Positions 12,682-26,038 of a stretch of 64,000 bases of DNA are shown in pieces; within the stretch, counting starts at the first letter, position 1; each line of letters begins with the position of its first letter. The position numbers and the translations under genes are program-made. The notes under the pieces were generated by a model. That model was given only the letters and a program-made list of their open reading frames with translations, was not told where the DNA came from and made no database searches. The DNA is from Echinometra lucunter (lineage: Eukaryota > Echinodermata > Echinoidea > Camarodonta > Echinometridae), in NCBI GenBank assembly GCA_029962745.1, contig CM057161.1:12663253-12727252 (forward strand), written 5' to 3'.

Positions 12682-14400
12682 ATAAAAATTCTCTTCATCA
12701 ACAGAATATAGGAATTGTGTGATGTACAAAACGTATTGAGAGTTATCCACTAAATGATGTCATCAATTATAGCTATGGTGGTGTCATAAAATGTCACACA
12801 AAAGATTTCATATAGCCAAAACTTTCTCAATCGGTGCGATATCGTTCAAAGTTTCGCTGAACAGATTTAGCCTATTGCATCTTCACTGATTTAAAAACTA
12901 CTTGACTTGAGGGTGTTCGTTTCCTTTAAAGACGACAGCGTACCATAAATCAGTATGGCAAAATTTCATATCAGGGGAGGAACGAAAAAAATTTCAGAAA
13001 CCGAGCTAGCTACTGATATCGTGAATATATCTGGGCTCGACATTCTTTCTCTGTCACTGAGTCGGGTCACCTTGATCATATTTCATGATAATTTGTCGCA
13101 GGGGTCGCCATCGTTTAAGTGGGAACGCTCTAACAATGTAAACACGTCAAAACAGAACCACGTGAGACCATCTGAAGGGTAACTATCTAACCTCGATTCC
13201 ACATATAATGTCTAGTTATTTCTCGTAATCATGCAACGCATTCAAGCGAACATAAACAGATGGGATTAGATATTCTTAATGACACAAAGATACGGACACG
13301 TTTCCAACCTAAACTAAAAAAAGCTTTAAACTTAAATCTTTGATGACCTCTTATTAATGATGGAGGTCACAACAAATCTTGCTGCCAAAACGTTTATAGC
13401 CGTAATGGGACCAGTCCTTAATATTCAAAATCATACAACATATTCTGTCTTACGATTCTGTCTTATGGTGTTATCCTCAAAATATCATAAGTGTAACTAG
13501 AGATGTTGCCTCGATCACAAAAGCTCCATATTCCACTATACAGTAAGCGCTTGTTGCATTGAAAGTGTTCATTCGAAAGATTGTGTAATACTGTTCTCTG
13601 ATCGCAGAGGATTATGGAAAAGCAAAATTAATAATCATGGCTTGCGATCGCTCGAATGAAGGAAGTGGATACTGTGACTACTAAATCTGTAAATATTTTA
13701 TACTTGAGCAAAGGCCAAAAGGAAATAAAGGAAATCTGAGATGCTCTGCGTGACAGGATATGTCACGATGTACCCGGAACATCCATGGAAATCACTGAGA
13801 TAGGATATGTCAAAGGCTTGTTAATCATGATCGAATTAAGTTTTGAGAGTATTCAGGAAGGGTTTCGGAATGAATGTCTTGTCTCGATTGCACATCAAAA
13901 CAAGTTCACATGCTGAGTTATTGTATTCATTATACCACTTCACATAAAGAAAGAAAAACAATGTTTTTCAAAGAGGAAAATGTGCCTATGCCAAAAAATG
14001 TTAACACAGGTATAGTTATCATGTGCATACAAACAGTCTGCAACCCAACTGCATATCCACGGTCTAAACAAATTATTGCAGGCCTATTTAATAATCCACA
14101 CCAAGTATATTTAGCGTATTATGTGTATCGTCATACTTGGAAAATGCAAAGATGATTTATTCATCAGACGGATGATATTGTTTGGAAAACCGGATAGACA
14201 TTCATGTCTTCTGAATAATGAAACATGAATTACCTGCAAGAGATGAAGCCATAATGCTGTAATGTATACACCATTTTCTTTATGGACCCAAAAATTCATA
14301 CACGACCCTTGGAACTTATTTGACGATCGGAAATAAATTCTCAACGCAGGAAATGTTGAATAAGCATAATGACCTATATTAGCTGTCCAGTACTACAAAC

Positions 14401-14480
14401 ATGCATACATACATACATACATACATACACACATACACACCTACATACATACATACATGCATACATACATACATACATGT
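14401..14480. repeat. CATA microsatellite
   Basis: ACAT/CATA units run over about 80 bases, directly next to the retroelement-like tail that follows. It probably grew from that element's 3' simple repeat. Confidence 0.9.
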
Positions 14481-14560
14481 TGATATTTATATAGCGCCTT
14501 TCCTTAAAAGAACACGCTCGAAGCGCTTTACAATAAGAAAAAATGAAACAAAGTAATTGT
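14480..14560 (-). mobile_element. L2/SINE-like 3' tail fragment
   Basis: On the minus strand this reads TTGTAAAGCGCTTCGAGCG and then GGCGCTATATAAATA, the layout common at the 3' end of L2-type LINEs and the SINEs that use them. It is followed by the ATGT microsatellite. Confidence 0.6.
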
Positions 14561-15709
14561 TTTTCTCTCCAAGTGCATAAAAATTCAAAATCCAATCACA
14601 GAGTGGGTCTTAAGATTTCTTCTGAAAAATTCAACTGAAGGGCAGGGACGAATGTGCAAGGGGAATAGTAGGACCCAGAAAAGGTTATAATTTGTTGACC
14701 TTTCAGTTACTGCAAATACCTTCAGAATATCCATGGTTCAGCATTCACAATCACTGTACACACCCAAGAATCCTGGTACGAAATCAAAATGCTGTATCCT
14801 CTAGTATGTCCTCGCCAAAGATTCTGATGCAACAGACTGTAGTACAAACAAAATGCAGGCCTGTAAACGAATTGTCCTCCCCATCATGATTGTGTGCACC
14901 TCTTTTGTACCTCTGTAGCGGCATTCAAAACCAACAAATTGCCTTTCTTGTGGCAATAATTTCCCTTTACAGTTTACGAGCGGCAAAACAGATCGCGGGA
15001 TTTGTGCACGATGGCGGAACGATCAGAAATCAGTTTGGAGCCTATCGGATTTTGAGCGATGACGAGTTGGAAAACTATGGCGGAAACGGGCAGAGAACAA
15101 AAAAGCAGCGCTCGTATTTCATCCATTTAAGCAAAGGAACTGTGCTGGATTGAATGCGAAATCCTTTTGTCAAATAGGCCTTGTTTGATTCCCTGGCCCC
15201 GTCTACACGGGAACTTGGAATACTTTCAGTCCAGACGACGCTATATCTGCATGTAGGCCTACATGTACCTCGGCGCAGCGGAGCGGCGTAGCGTCGAGCT
15301 CTGACCCCTGAGCTATGGGGTGATGGGCCGTCAAAGTTAATGAGGCACTTGTTTTGACAGCCTCTCCTTCTAGCTATGAGCGGTTTCATTTCGCTCTTTG
15401 TGAATTGAGAGGGCAAAGTTTAATCATTAATACGCCACTTTATTTCATGGGTAATAACCAGCATCTGATTGGGATGGAATAATGTTTTGCCAAGGCTAAG
15501 ATGCTGAGAAAATAATCTACCTGTACTAAACAATATGGGGTATTTCCCTTATTATGCTTAAAATAAATGGGCGTGGCATATTCCACTATATTAACCTCCT
15601 CCTTGTCTACCGCTTCTTCCGATCATCCGTTTAATACCCTCTCACTAAACTGAATCAGTCTGTCCACTTCACTTTCCCCGCCTGCTTTCTCATGACCAGG
15701 AAGTTGGAA

Positions 15710-16104
15710 CCCGGTGTTGTCGCTCTATATTCAAAGGTGTAACCATGATCGTTCGACAACCCAGAATTTGACCCCTGTTTCGCGGTGTTTCAAGTACATT
15801 TTCAGCCATTTTTACCCCTATTTAGCACAAAACGGGTACAAATTGGCCTTTAAAAAACACACCCCTATTTTTCGCATTAAATTTTTTTTGCAAACGAGGA
15901 CCAGAAAAAAAAACAACTTTTTTTTTCAATTTCGAGTAGAGGTCTACAAGCTCAAAAACACCTTATTTTTTCAATTTCGAGTACAGGCTCATGAAAACAA
16001 CCCCTTTTTTCGAAATCACGAACATGCTCAAAAAAGACCCCTTTTTACGTGAAATTTCGAACGATCATGCGTACACGAAGTCAATACAGAGTGACAACAC
16101 CGGG
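15710..16104. mobile_element. hAT-type MITE with perfect 8-bp duplication
   Basis: The 395-bp element has ends CCCGGTGTTGTC and GACAACACCGGG. The inverted similarity continues inward (CATGATCGTTCG against CGAACGATCATG). The 8-bp sequence AGTTGGAA stands at 15702-15709 and again at 16105-16112. The 8-bp duplication is typical of hAT elements. The interior has short ORFs but no transposase motif. Confidence 0.88.
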
Positions 16105-16710
16105 AGTTGGAAATCTCTGCATGTACTCTCGTCGCTCAGAACTTTTGAATGCTTGAATGTGATCTTAATTTTAAGTAAAGATCTCTATATTCCGACTTAT
16201 TACTTCTCCTCTATGTCCTTTTCCCCCTTCAAATTCTGATTTTGCCATGAAGCACCCATGCACATAATTATTATCAGCTGTTTTTTGCTTTATTTATTTT
16301 TCTAAAACTGAATTCTGTCCGCCAAGATAACACAAGATGTCGTCTCACAGATCAAGTGGGTTGAGATAAGAGGATTTTGTTCGAAATTCAGGTCATAAAA
16401 GAAGCACGACGACTTAAATGCACCAAAAATATAATTTAACTTTTCATCAAACATAAACGACTATTTACCACGTTATGTTCTCGATTGTTTTCTTCTTCAA
16501 ATGTACCACTACAAGGGAAAAGCAAAGGGGCTACCCCTCCCCGTCCATTCACAGGATTATATAATTTAGCGTGAAATATAGTTAGAACTCAGTTCCATAG
16601 GTGAAATGCTATCATCGTATTGCTTACGAAATGGAATAAACACACAGCAACAGTTTTACCCATATCAAAAGTATGCCGTGTTTGGCATACAAATCTTTTT
16701 TGGTTACATA

Positions 16711-16757
16711 GTTGTTGTTGTTGTTGTTGTTTTTGTTGTTGTTGTTTTTTTTTTGTT
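16711..16757. repeat. TTG trinucleotide repeat
   Basis: GTT units run over 47 bases, with a T-tract at the end. Confidence 0.9.
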
Positions 16758-16985
16758 GATCCAGTTTTGAATGTATACCTGACTTTTCATGACGAATCCC
16801 ATACTAGCAGAGTATTATAAATCTCTTCCGCACAAAAAGTGGGCGTAAGGAATGAAATTGTAGTAAGAGATGTTGTATCCATTGCACTTGTCTTTTCTTT
16901 TAGATTAGAGTCGTGGGGCCTATATGTACACAGAAGACAAATCAAACTGAACTGAAAGGTTAATACGACTGAACCGCTTACTCAC

Positions 16986-17305
16986 TTCTCATTAACATTA
17001 TTATTACTGATTTCCTCATCATCCTTGTCATCTTCCTCATCGTCACTTTCATCGATTTCACCGTCGTCATCATCACAACCACCATCACCGTCGTCATCCT
17101 CATCCTCGGCTTCAAGAGCTCGGATACGATTATACACAACCCCAAGCACGAGTCCAGGAAATAAATTGCTCAGAACGAACATGATGGATGCTAACTGCTC
17201 GATGGCCGATTTTTCTTCCCCCTCTGCATCCTCCAAACCTTCGACTGCTCCGCCGGTCTCCAAGCTGGCATCCATCACTGATGCATCCATTACTGAGGCA
17301 TCCAT
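16986..17305 (-). CDS. Alternative first coding exon B of the acidic-protein gene
   Basis: The ORF starts at ATG 17305 and runs 320 coding bases to a good donor, AA|GTGAGT, ending in phase 2. Joined to the giant exon at 8683 the AA plus A gives Lys, and the frame stays open. The product starts with three tandem copies of MDASV, then an acidic stretch. A hydrophobic segment follows at residues about 39-58 (IMFVLSNLFPGLVLGVVY). After NRIRAL it ends in a dense Asp/Glu run. The layout suggests a single-pass membrane anchor followed by the cytosolic acidic body, about 2,039 residues in all. There are three possible in-frame start codons. It could instead be an internal exon spliced at CCAG before codon 14, but that acceptor lacks a pyrimidine tract. 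Confidence 0.7.
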
Positions 17306-18797
17306 CACTTAACCCCCATCACTTTACCGCCAATTAACATCCTGGTTCCAACTTGGGATGACACTTAATAACCATAACAACCACATTGAGCTATCTGTTT
17401 GTTAACTGTCTAAGCAGCTTAGGAACAATGTGTTAAGTTGGTCCAGTATTTCAGTCGTTCTCTCTCGAGAAGTGCAGCTCTCCTGAAGTTTTGACCAGAG
17501 TTAACTTAGTTAAATAAATCAAAATCAACTAAGGAAGGTCGCGACGTGTTTGTTCTGTGTTCCAACTGGTGAACGAACTCTTCGTGAGCCGTGCCAATTA
17601 CTAGATCGAAATAAGTTGCAATAAAAATCGTAATATTCATGACAAAGTGATTAGTTTGTATTTTGAAACAATTTTTTCCAAATTCCATATTAAAATAAAC
17701 AACCACTTCAGGATCTCTCAAATGTAGAATAATCATATTACCTTTAATTTGTTCAGTTTCATAAAATACATTTGTAATCCGAATTAAAAATATATTTTAA
17801 TGAAATATTTGACATTCGTAATGTTCTGTAATTTTCTATTTGCCGTTTTAAGATAAAGATGCTTTGCAGAACTAATTCCTATAAAAAGGGCCAATACAAT
17901 CTAGGAAAATTTAAAATCTTGACTCTCCTATGAAATTAACACTATTGTATTGCTAATGAAAATATTCATTTGAAAAATTACTATTCATACAGTATTCATG
18001 AAAGTAAGATTTCATATATTTTCGTCTTTCATCTGATATTATGTAATGAAAAGAAATTTCACCCCTTTTAAAAAAATACAATATATTACATTGATTTCTC
18101 ATATTCCAACCTCTAACGACGGCAGGCAGTTGGAACACAACCCCCAAGACGTCAGAACCCTTCCACCTACGGTGCGGGGGTCCGTCCTGCCTATTGGTTA
18201 ATCATTAACTGGTGTAACAAGATTGGTATTTGCATGAACTAATCATCGTGTTCTTGCATTCCATACGGTACTGGTAGACAAAGTAAAACAAAATGCCCAA
18301 CCCAGCGGTATATCGGTGCTGATAACTAATTGACCCATAAAAATCAATCATCGGATATCATATTCTTTCTAAATAAAGTCTTTATGAATTTTAATGTCCT
18401 AATGACTTGGGAAGGGGGGGGGGGTCAGAAAGACTAAGATTGGATTGACTGAAATCACACTTAACTATGGCTGGCCATTCATGCCATATTTTTTTTCACC
18501 ATGAGTGTCTCAAAGGATTTGCATATCATGCTCACAAATGCAGAATTCCCATTTCTTCATAGTTCATTGATGAAGAAAACAAAGAAGGTGAATTCTGCAA
18601 ATTTGTGCCAATGATATTCACGTCCGTCGAGAGACCGATAGTAAAAACAAACAATGGCATAAATGGCCTGCCATAGTTAAGTGCGATTTGAGACAGTCTT
18701 CTCTTCTTCAAGCAGTGATGGACTGGGACTGAGGTTCAGATGGGGATCTTGGACGTATCGGCCCACTCAAACTGTATCATTCGACATTCGGCCTTCA

Positions 18798-18843
18798 GAT
18801 CCCGGAAAGGCCGGCCCTCGGATCCCGGAAAGGCCGGCCCTCG
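18798..18843 (+). repeat. Perfect 23-bp tandem duplication
   Basis: GATCCCGGAAAGGCCGGCC followed by CTCG occurs twice back to back. Each copy contains the palindrome GGCCGGCC. The G+C content is far above the surroundings. Confidence 0.9.
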
Positions 18844-19555
18844 AGCACAAAATGTAGCTTATATACCCTCCATGGTAAATCCTCCCATGACGGCAAGTCA
18901 AAATACAGAACAGCATCTGCCCAAAAGAGCGCACACGAGTAATTCAGGCTCCCATAGAAACACTTAAATCGAAGCACTTTTTAAAAAATCACATTTAAAT
19001 AACATCTCGACGAAAATCGTTATAATTCACAGACCTCAAGCAAAATCCATAGGACTTCAAAATCAAGGGCTTTATTTGGGCACCTTTTCTGCTTAAACAA
19101 AAACTGTGAAGGATGAAACGGGGCTGATGTTGAATCGCGACTTCTCACAGCCAAGAACAGTGGAAATGCACTGCAGATCAACAATTTGCTTGAAATACAC
19201 CGAAGCGTCCAAACTTCAGCACAGTGGAAGTGAAAGAAAATGACTTCCTAAAGCTATTTCTTATGTTAACATCATCAGCTGACAATTATTTGATTTTATA
19301 TGAATATTTTTGATCAGTTGTCATTACATCATCTCACATACGCCTGTCCGCCATGCATCGCGAGCGCATGAATTAATCCCGAAGTATCATAATTATTCTA
19401 ATCGTGACATCCATGTCATAGCAGTAACTATGTCCTCAATATGAATATCCTTGTAGACGGACAAACTACGAGACCGAAATTCCGCGGGACCGACCAATCT
19501 CGTGAACCCTCGACAAGGTTGTCGGAAGACCGGCGACACTGACCTGTCGGTCTCT

Positions 19556-19922
19556 TACACACTAAGAATAAAAAGGTTCAATTTTGCACTCCTTCAAATG
19601 CAACACTGGGAGCTCCTTCATGGGTACAACGTACTTTGCACCCAAAGAAGCATTTTGCACATTTAAGGGTGCAGTGAGCTACATTTTGCACCTTGAAGGG
19701 TGCAGAGTTGTACCCTGTAGGTAAACCTTTTGAATGTAAAAACTTCTGCACCCTTACAGGTGCAACTTGCACCTTTAAGGGTGCAGACGGGCATTTCAGA
19801 GTGCAAGTATAAAAGGCTGCATCTTTGCACCTTTTTCATGTAGGGTGCAAGACTGCACCCCAAAAGGTGCTGCCAGTGTTGCATTTAGGGTGCAAAATTG
19901 AACCTTTCATTCTAAGTGTGTA
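19556..19922. mobile_element. Word-repeat foldback with GGGTGCA interior
   Basis: The left end (TACACACTAAGAATAAAAAG then GTTCAATTTTGCAC) pairs with the right end (GTGCAAAATTGAACC then TTTCATTCTAAGTGTGTA). The interior consists of repeated, inverted GGGTGCA/TGCACC words. It has no coding capacity. Confidence 0.8.
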
Positions 19923-20279
19923 TAGGTCATATGTTAGCAAGCATCAGGATATGGCAAACATAATCAGTGTGCATGTATGAAACATTTAAACTCAAGAAAC
20001 ATTTCATGCTTTACAATAAAAAAAAATGGGATAGAAAGCCAAAATAATTATCAAATTTCACACCCTCCCCAACACTTTCCACTTTTTAAAGACCAGATTG
20101 AAAACTTACCTCTTCACACGGTACTTTATAGAGTTAGTTAATATAGCTGTTTTTTCCACTGTTCTGTGGTTATGTTCAAGTATAATTTCATAATCATATT
20201 TAATCATAACTTTATATTCCGCACTGTATTTCTATGTTTACATTTTCATGTTTGTTAATAGCTGCAGATTTTCTTCATA

Positions 20280-20460
20280 AGTTGATTATTTGTAATCATT
20301 TGTGGATAAAGAAAGCGCTTTGAAACAAAATGTACGCTACATAAATGTTAATTATAATTATTACTTTTTTATTATCATTGTTATTATTATTATCATCATT
20401 ATCATTATGAATTTTATCACTTTTATTACTATTATCCTTATCATCATCATCATCATCATT
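20280..20460 (+). mobile_element. L2-like retroelement 3' tail with ATT/ATC microsatellite
   Basis: AAAGAAAGCGCTTTGAAAC then GTACGCTACATAAATGTTA precedes a long ATT/ATC-rich simple repeat. This is the typical 3' end of L2-type LINEs or their SINEs. Confidence 0.6.
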
Positions 20461-20592
20461 CATATCAAACCGTTCGAAGGTAATAATATGGATGACTTGT
20501 GGAGCAAAACATGCATTAGGAATAAGGAAAATAGAGATGAATACTTTTAAAAGGTCCTGCTGTCATTTGACATTATGTCACGGTACACCAGC

Positions 20593-20747
20593 GCCCCGTT
20601 TCATAAAACTTGTTATCGGTAACGACTGCCACATCTGCCACATCTCTATGACAAATATGCTCTCAGCCAATCAAATGCAAGGATTTCAGTAGCTTATAAC
20701 ATTTATTGCAACTTCTTACTGATAACAAGTTTTATGAAACGGGGCCC
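20593..20747. mobile_element. Small palindromic MITE, CCAATCA family A, copy 2
   Basis: Same family as 527-673: left end CCCCGTTTCATAAAACTTG, right end CAAGTTTTATGAAACGGGGC, central CTCAGCCAATCAAATGCAAG. It carries a short extra direct duplication of CATCTGCCA. Confidence 0.87.
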
Positions 20748-22228
20748 AGGTTACTCAAGTACTCTTCTCACTCTTGCACTCTTCTCAGGGGTCTGTGGGA
20801 GGGGGGGGGGAATGTTTTCAAACATATAGTTCCAACATCTGTGTGTTCATAATTACTATACAAACTAGTGATCTAAAGACCTACATATTATATACCTCGC
20901 TAATTTTTTTTTTTAGTTGCACCAACGCACTTTTTTGCTGGCAAACTTCCAGTCGAGCCTGAATAATTGAATTATTAATTTTTCATCGGGTTTTCCCAAA
21001 GAACAACAACTGTCTCATACTAGTCATTCGAAACCACCTCAATACACTTATGGAATGTTTCCTGGGCTATTCTGCTATTTTCACTCTATACGAACGAGCA
21101 GTTTCGATATGAGAGGCCCGCTGGTTTCTGTACTTTCAAAGTGAGTTCCTGGCGTGATTGCTTTGGTGGAAAACATGGCTGGGATGTAAAGCGAAACAAA
21201 TTCAGATGTGATCCCGGGTGTGATCCCTGGATGTATACCTGGGGCTTTAAGTCCATATGTCAGTCTGAGGCACAGTGGTGATCCTAAGTATCTCGTACAT
21301 TTTGATTTTGGACACTTAGAAATAAAGGAAACTAGAGTAGTAAATACACGAAGCATGCCAAGCAGTAGAATCAGCAAATTAAGCGGAAGAAAATAAATGT
21401 TAATTTGAATTGAACTGACTTGATTTTAAATCACTACTGAAAGTAAAACCCAGAAAATAGAAGTGAGTACCTGGGGACATAAAATGTTCCAGCAAGGATT
21501 AATGGGGTTATCAAATGATCTCTCCATCATCCACTTCTTCTCACCCCACCACTTCCCAGTGTTCCCACCCCACTCCTGCCCCTAACCTCACCCCCCCCCC
21601 CCCCCTCGTCCGCCCGCGCATCTATTCGCATTTAATGTGATCAACATGCATGCACTCGATCTGTTCGTGTCTCGATTACGCCAAAAATAAACAAGCAATT
21701 CGAACAACGAGGGAATCTATGTTTAGGATGCTTTTAATGGAAACTAGGCCACGAGGCTAGCTGATCATCTATGAAATTAGCGGCAACCACTTTATTCTTT
21801 ACTCATAGCAGGCATGCATGTACAGCCGTAATGGTTTTCTTAAACAGCCCCCTAAAACATGTTAAACTATAATGTTACCGCGGAGCTCCATACATGGGGA
21901 AAACGTTAGAACTGTAATGTACATACATGTACAAAATGTATGTACTTTAACCAAATAAAATCGTCACTCAATGGGCTTTGAAAGATTTCCGTGTTGGAGT
22001 CTATTTTGGTCACGTGGCTGCCGCTAACCCACGTGACCAGGTGAAAGGATGTTTAGACAAATGATAATTATCAATCTACTTGGCTGCGAGGACGTTTCAA
22101 ACATTACGGGTAACCGCATTTTACGTCAGAGCCCATTGATGCAATAGCTTTGTTGCTATTTTTTGCTATGTTTTCATTTTTATAAATCATTATCAGTCTC
22201 GTTCATCAGGTAGGGGAAAGATAGGTGA

Positions 22229-22820
22229 TTAAAGGGAAATGAAACCCAGGCATCAGTGCGCTTTCAGTGAATGGAGAACAAGAAGATAAAGCAGTGAAAG
22301 TTTGAGCAAAATCGGACAATCTGTTCGAGAGTTGTGAATTTTGAAAGTTTAAGTAAATCCATATTATGGCGATCCTTCAAGTTGGCAACTTTGCCAGTAT
22401 CTGTGATGTCATTGTGGACAACTCTGCTTTCATTTTGTACATAATTTTTCAAAAAAAAAAAAAAGATTGATATAAAATTGTAAGCCAGGAATCAATATAA
22501 TTCTTCCCAAAATGCATGCAGAATTGATGTAGCCATGTCATACTCAAACAGTAAAGCAAAACAATTTCTATTTTTCTTCAAAGTGAGAAAAATGTTAAAT
22601 TCTGTGTCCAAAATGAATGGAGAGTTGTCCTCGGTGACATCACAGATGCTGGTGGAGTTGCCAACTTAAAGGATCCCCATAATAATGATTACTTAAACTT
22701 TCAAAATTCACAACTCTTGAACAGATTGCCCGATTTTGCTCAAACTTTCACTGTTTAATCTTCTTGTTCTTCTTTATTCACTGAAAGCACACTGATGCCT
22801 GAGTTTCATTCTCCTTCAAT
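22229..22820. mobile_element. Large foldback MITE family D, copy 1 (about 590 bp)
   Basis: The left arm starts TTAAAGGGAAATGAAACCC. The right arm is its near reverse complement, but the terminal TTAA is mutated (CTTCAATA). The arms exceed 200 bases and meet in a short loop near 22450-22620. A better-preserved copy is at 27342-27930. Confidence 0.82.
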
Positions 22821-24957
22821 AGCAGGGCGATCAAGAGTTCCCTATCGCTCTAAACGTTACTTTCATGATTCCATGTCATTCAGCTCAGCATTTTTATAAC
22901 AATATTCTACTACCACTCATCCTAAAATTAGAGAGAATAGAAAATTAATGGGTGGGGAGTGATCCAGAAAGGATATATGATGAACAACGATTTTAAACAC
23001 TTACTGTAAGTCAGAGATGAAACTAGCTGCCACCAAATAAATGCCGTTTTGTTGTCCAAATTCAACTTTTCCCAAGTAAAAAAAAAAAAAAAAAAATGCG
23101 CGAAAAAGTATAGCCAACTGGACTTCCACGCAGCTACCATTTGTCCGAGTCTTTATATAAAGTTTTCACAACCAGTTGCATAATATTATTATTGTCACCG
23201 CAGCCATACGAGCCATTCTATAAAGTCAGGTCGTATTTCATGTACTGGGGGGGGGGGGGGTCTGTAGGTATGGATAAATATTTGAAAATGATATGAGTCC
23301 ACACTTGTACCCTGGAAAATAAATTTGAAATGATGCCAAACATCAAGTCAGACAGAGAAACGAGTTGTAAAGCAGCGGCCTATTTATATATTTACCTGTT
23401 CAAACAGGCCTCGGGAGGGTAGGCACGTCACATTTCCAAGGGGAAGAATTAGGGGGCGTCATACGTTTCCTTCAAGCATGAAAGTGTTCGAAGCATACTT
23501 TATAGGAGGAAGATTCTAAGAAAAGAACTTGACACTTAACAAGAGGCTCCTAGGTGCAAAAAATAATCGATGTCCGGACTGGGCCTAGTCCGGACCCCCA
23601 AAGTTTCATTAATTTTAACAGCGGGCTTATTCAAATACAAATATAAACCATAAAAGTAAGTTACGAAGCCCTGCAATACCGATGAATATCTTTCCCTTCC
23701 GTTATTACCACTTCACTTCAAATTCCTTCCAGCAAAACACATTTCTATATTCGCGAAAATCAATATAGTCATTCGTCGAGTTTCAGGGGTACGCCCCTCC
23801 CCCTCCCCTCAAGTAAAGGCTCAACGCCTCTTGCCTGTCCGACGCATCGTCCTACTTTGCATGCCTCTGTTCTACTTCCTGCCCATCGAAACACTTTCCT
23901 TCACATGCACAAGATCAGTAAGGCGATTTCGTGAGTTTTCAAATTAATGCTGGTACGCCCCCCCCCCCACCTCCTCCACCTCTTGCGTGCCCAATGCATC
24001 CCTCTTTTCATTACTTCCCTTCCAATACTGTTACCCGGCAGCGCCGTAACCTTCGGTCGTGTACAGAGTAAACAGAGTTATGATAATGCATGGAGATTCA
24101 CTGCTAGGCACTCAACACGGCAGAAGAGACTGGGGAACGGTATTGACAAACCAGACTTAAAAATGACTAACAAACATAATTTCAAGTGCACATACAGAAA
24201 CATATCATGCAAATACCCCTTGCGTATATTACTTGCAAATATAGTGGTATACTGAAATTACTATGCTTGCATTTATATTTCACGATACCCATGAACGCAG
24301 CATTACGTTCATACTGGAGTTCTCTTTCTTTAGAGTGCATTTCTGCTTCAAGAAAATAAACTGAGTAGCGCGATAAATAACACTTTCATTAACAGCATTA
24401 AAACATGATTATTCGAATCTATTCTATTATTGGAAAATGATTCTAAATAAATTCACCCATTAACAATTATTGTGCCTTGTAGTCAGATAATCGCGGAAGT
24501 GGAAGTTGTAGGAAGGGTGGGGCTGCGGCTTGTGTTTCTAATGTTTTTTTTCCTCCGAAAATTCAATCATAAAAATAATTGGCAACAGGAATGGGTGGTA
24601 AACATACACGTTGCATGCATTTCCTTGATTTACCAGAAGACGCCGTTTTTTGTATCCATATTATTATGCTGTATATCAAGCAGAACAGGAATCACAGACA
24701 TCTACATCATTCAATCAATCTTTAGTCCTAGTCACACAATCATTATTATTACATGCTAGATAACACAGATCTTGTTTACACTGTGTTCGGCGATTATAGG
24801 CTTTAAACTTACCTTGAAAAAATACACCGCAGGGTTTCACGCGTGACGAACCTTGGCATTCACTTTTGGGGATAATTTCAACCAAAAACGCACTTTTGTC
24901 GTTGAAAAATTAAAAGTCATACAATCTGTCTTCACCATTAAATGCTTCCATTAAATG

Positions 24958-24984
24958 GAATCCTTCCTTCCTTCCTTCCTTTTG
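24958..24984. repeat. TTCC microsatellite
   Basis: About six TTCC units. Confidence 0.85.
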
Positions 24985-26038
24985 GTCGAGTAAAGATACT
25001 TCGACATTCCCAGTTTATTGCGTCATCTTTCGAAGACGAACATATTTCTGTCGTAACGTGTCCGCAACATTCCACTACCACTGGTAATTGCAGCATAACC
25101 TTAGACCGATGATCAAATATTGCTTCTGCTAAACAATCTCTTCGTCACCAAGTGTGTATTTGTACAGTTTCTCTTCCCTAAAAGATACACTCATTTATTT
25201 TATACTGTGCCAAGTCCCACATAATAGGAATCGTGGGTGTGAAAGTCTTTTCATGAAAAGCGAATCTTTCTAAATGACCTCCTCGATCGCGGCAGGCGAC
25301 ACAGTTCGAAAGAGGTACGGCATTAATTGTGGTGACAAAATTAATCGTGTCACGTGCACGGTATGGATTTTAGAAACCGAGACCAAACCATTCACATTAG
25401 TAAGGTGGTGTGTTTTGATAACACTATCATGTGAAGTGGAAATGGCGGGAGCGAAAACTTGGGGGTGGGGCAAAAAAGTATAAGTTGCAAACAAGTGAGG
25501 AAAAAACCCGAAAAATCATGTCATTTCAGCAGCATTTGTAAATTACCGGTAACGAATTAGAAATAAACCACATTTGTATTTTATTTGGGGAGGCAACTGC
25601 CCCCGAGCCCCCCCCCCCCCCCCCCGGTCATTACGCCAGTGATCATGTGACCACTGCGCTCTACATTTATGGGTACAATGTTTCATTTTTACTACAGGAT
25701 ACAAATATAAGAATAAATCATTATTATCATTTCAGAAAAAGAGGACTTCGTATAAGATGATTCTATATAAATACACATCACCATATTGGGCGAGGGGGGG
25801 GGGGTGGCGGTTGATTCCTTTACCTACCGGTATCATTATGCACTTCACCATTGGAAAACCAGGCAAGACACTGTGATAAAATGATCTCGAACAGATGCGC
25901 ATAATTTATGTTAACTCATTCTGCCCAAGGACTACTGAAAATGCCTGCTGTCTGATATACATGTACCCATAATCATATCAATGGACTGAAATTAGGCAAC
26001 TGTCTGTTACTCCAGTTTCCTTCATCTGACGATTACAG

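Larger units (their letters stand above)
8684..16985 (-). other. Intron of the acidic-protein gene (proximal part)
   Basis: About 8.3 kb separate the giant exon from the nearer alternative first exon. It holds a CCAATCA MITE (9692-9851), an ATTT microsatellite (10183-10251), a foldback split by a tRNA-SINE (12000-12681), a CATA microsatellite with an L2-like tail (14401-14560), a hAT-type MITE (15710-16104) and a TTG-rich repeat (16711-16757). A short G+C-richer patch near 14980-15330 has overlapping ORFs on both strands, but nothing I can call a gene. Confidence 0.75.

Noticed and set aside
14890..15416. Possible exon in the G+C-richer patch with ORFs on both strands
   Set aside because: No clear splice sites flank an open frame, and no recognisable protein motif is present in any frame.
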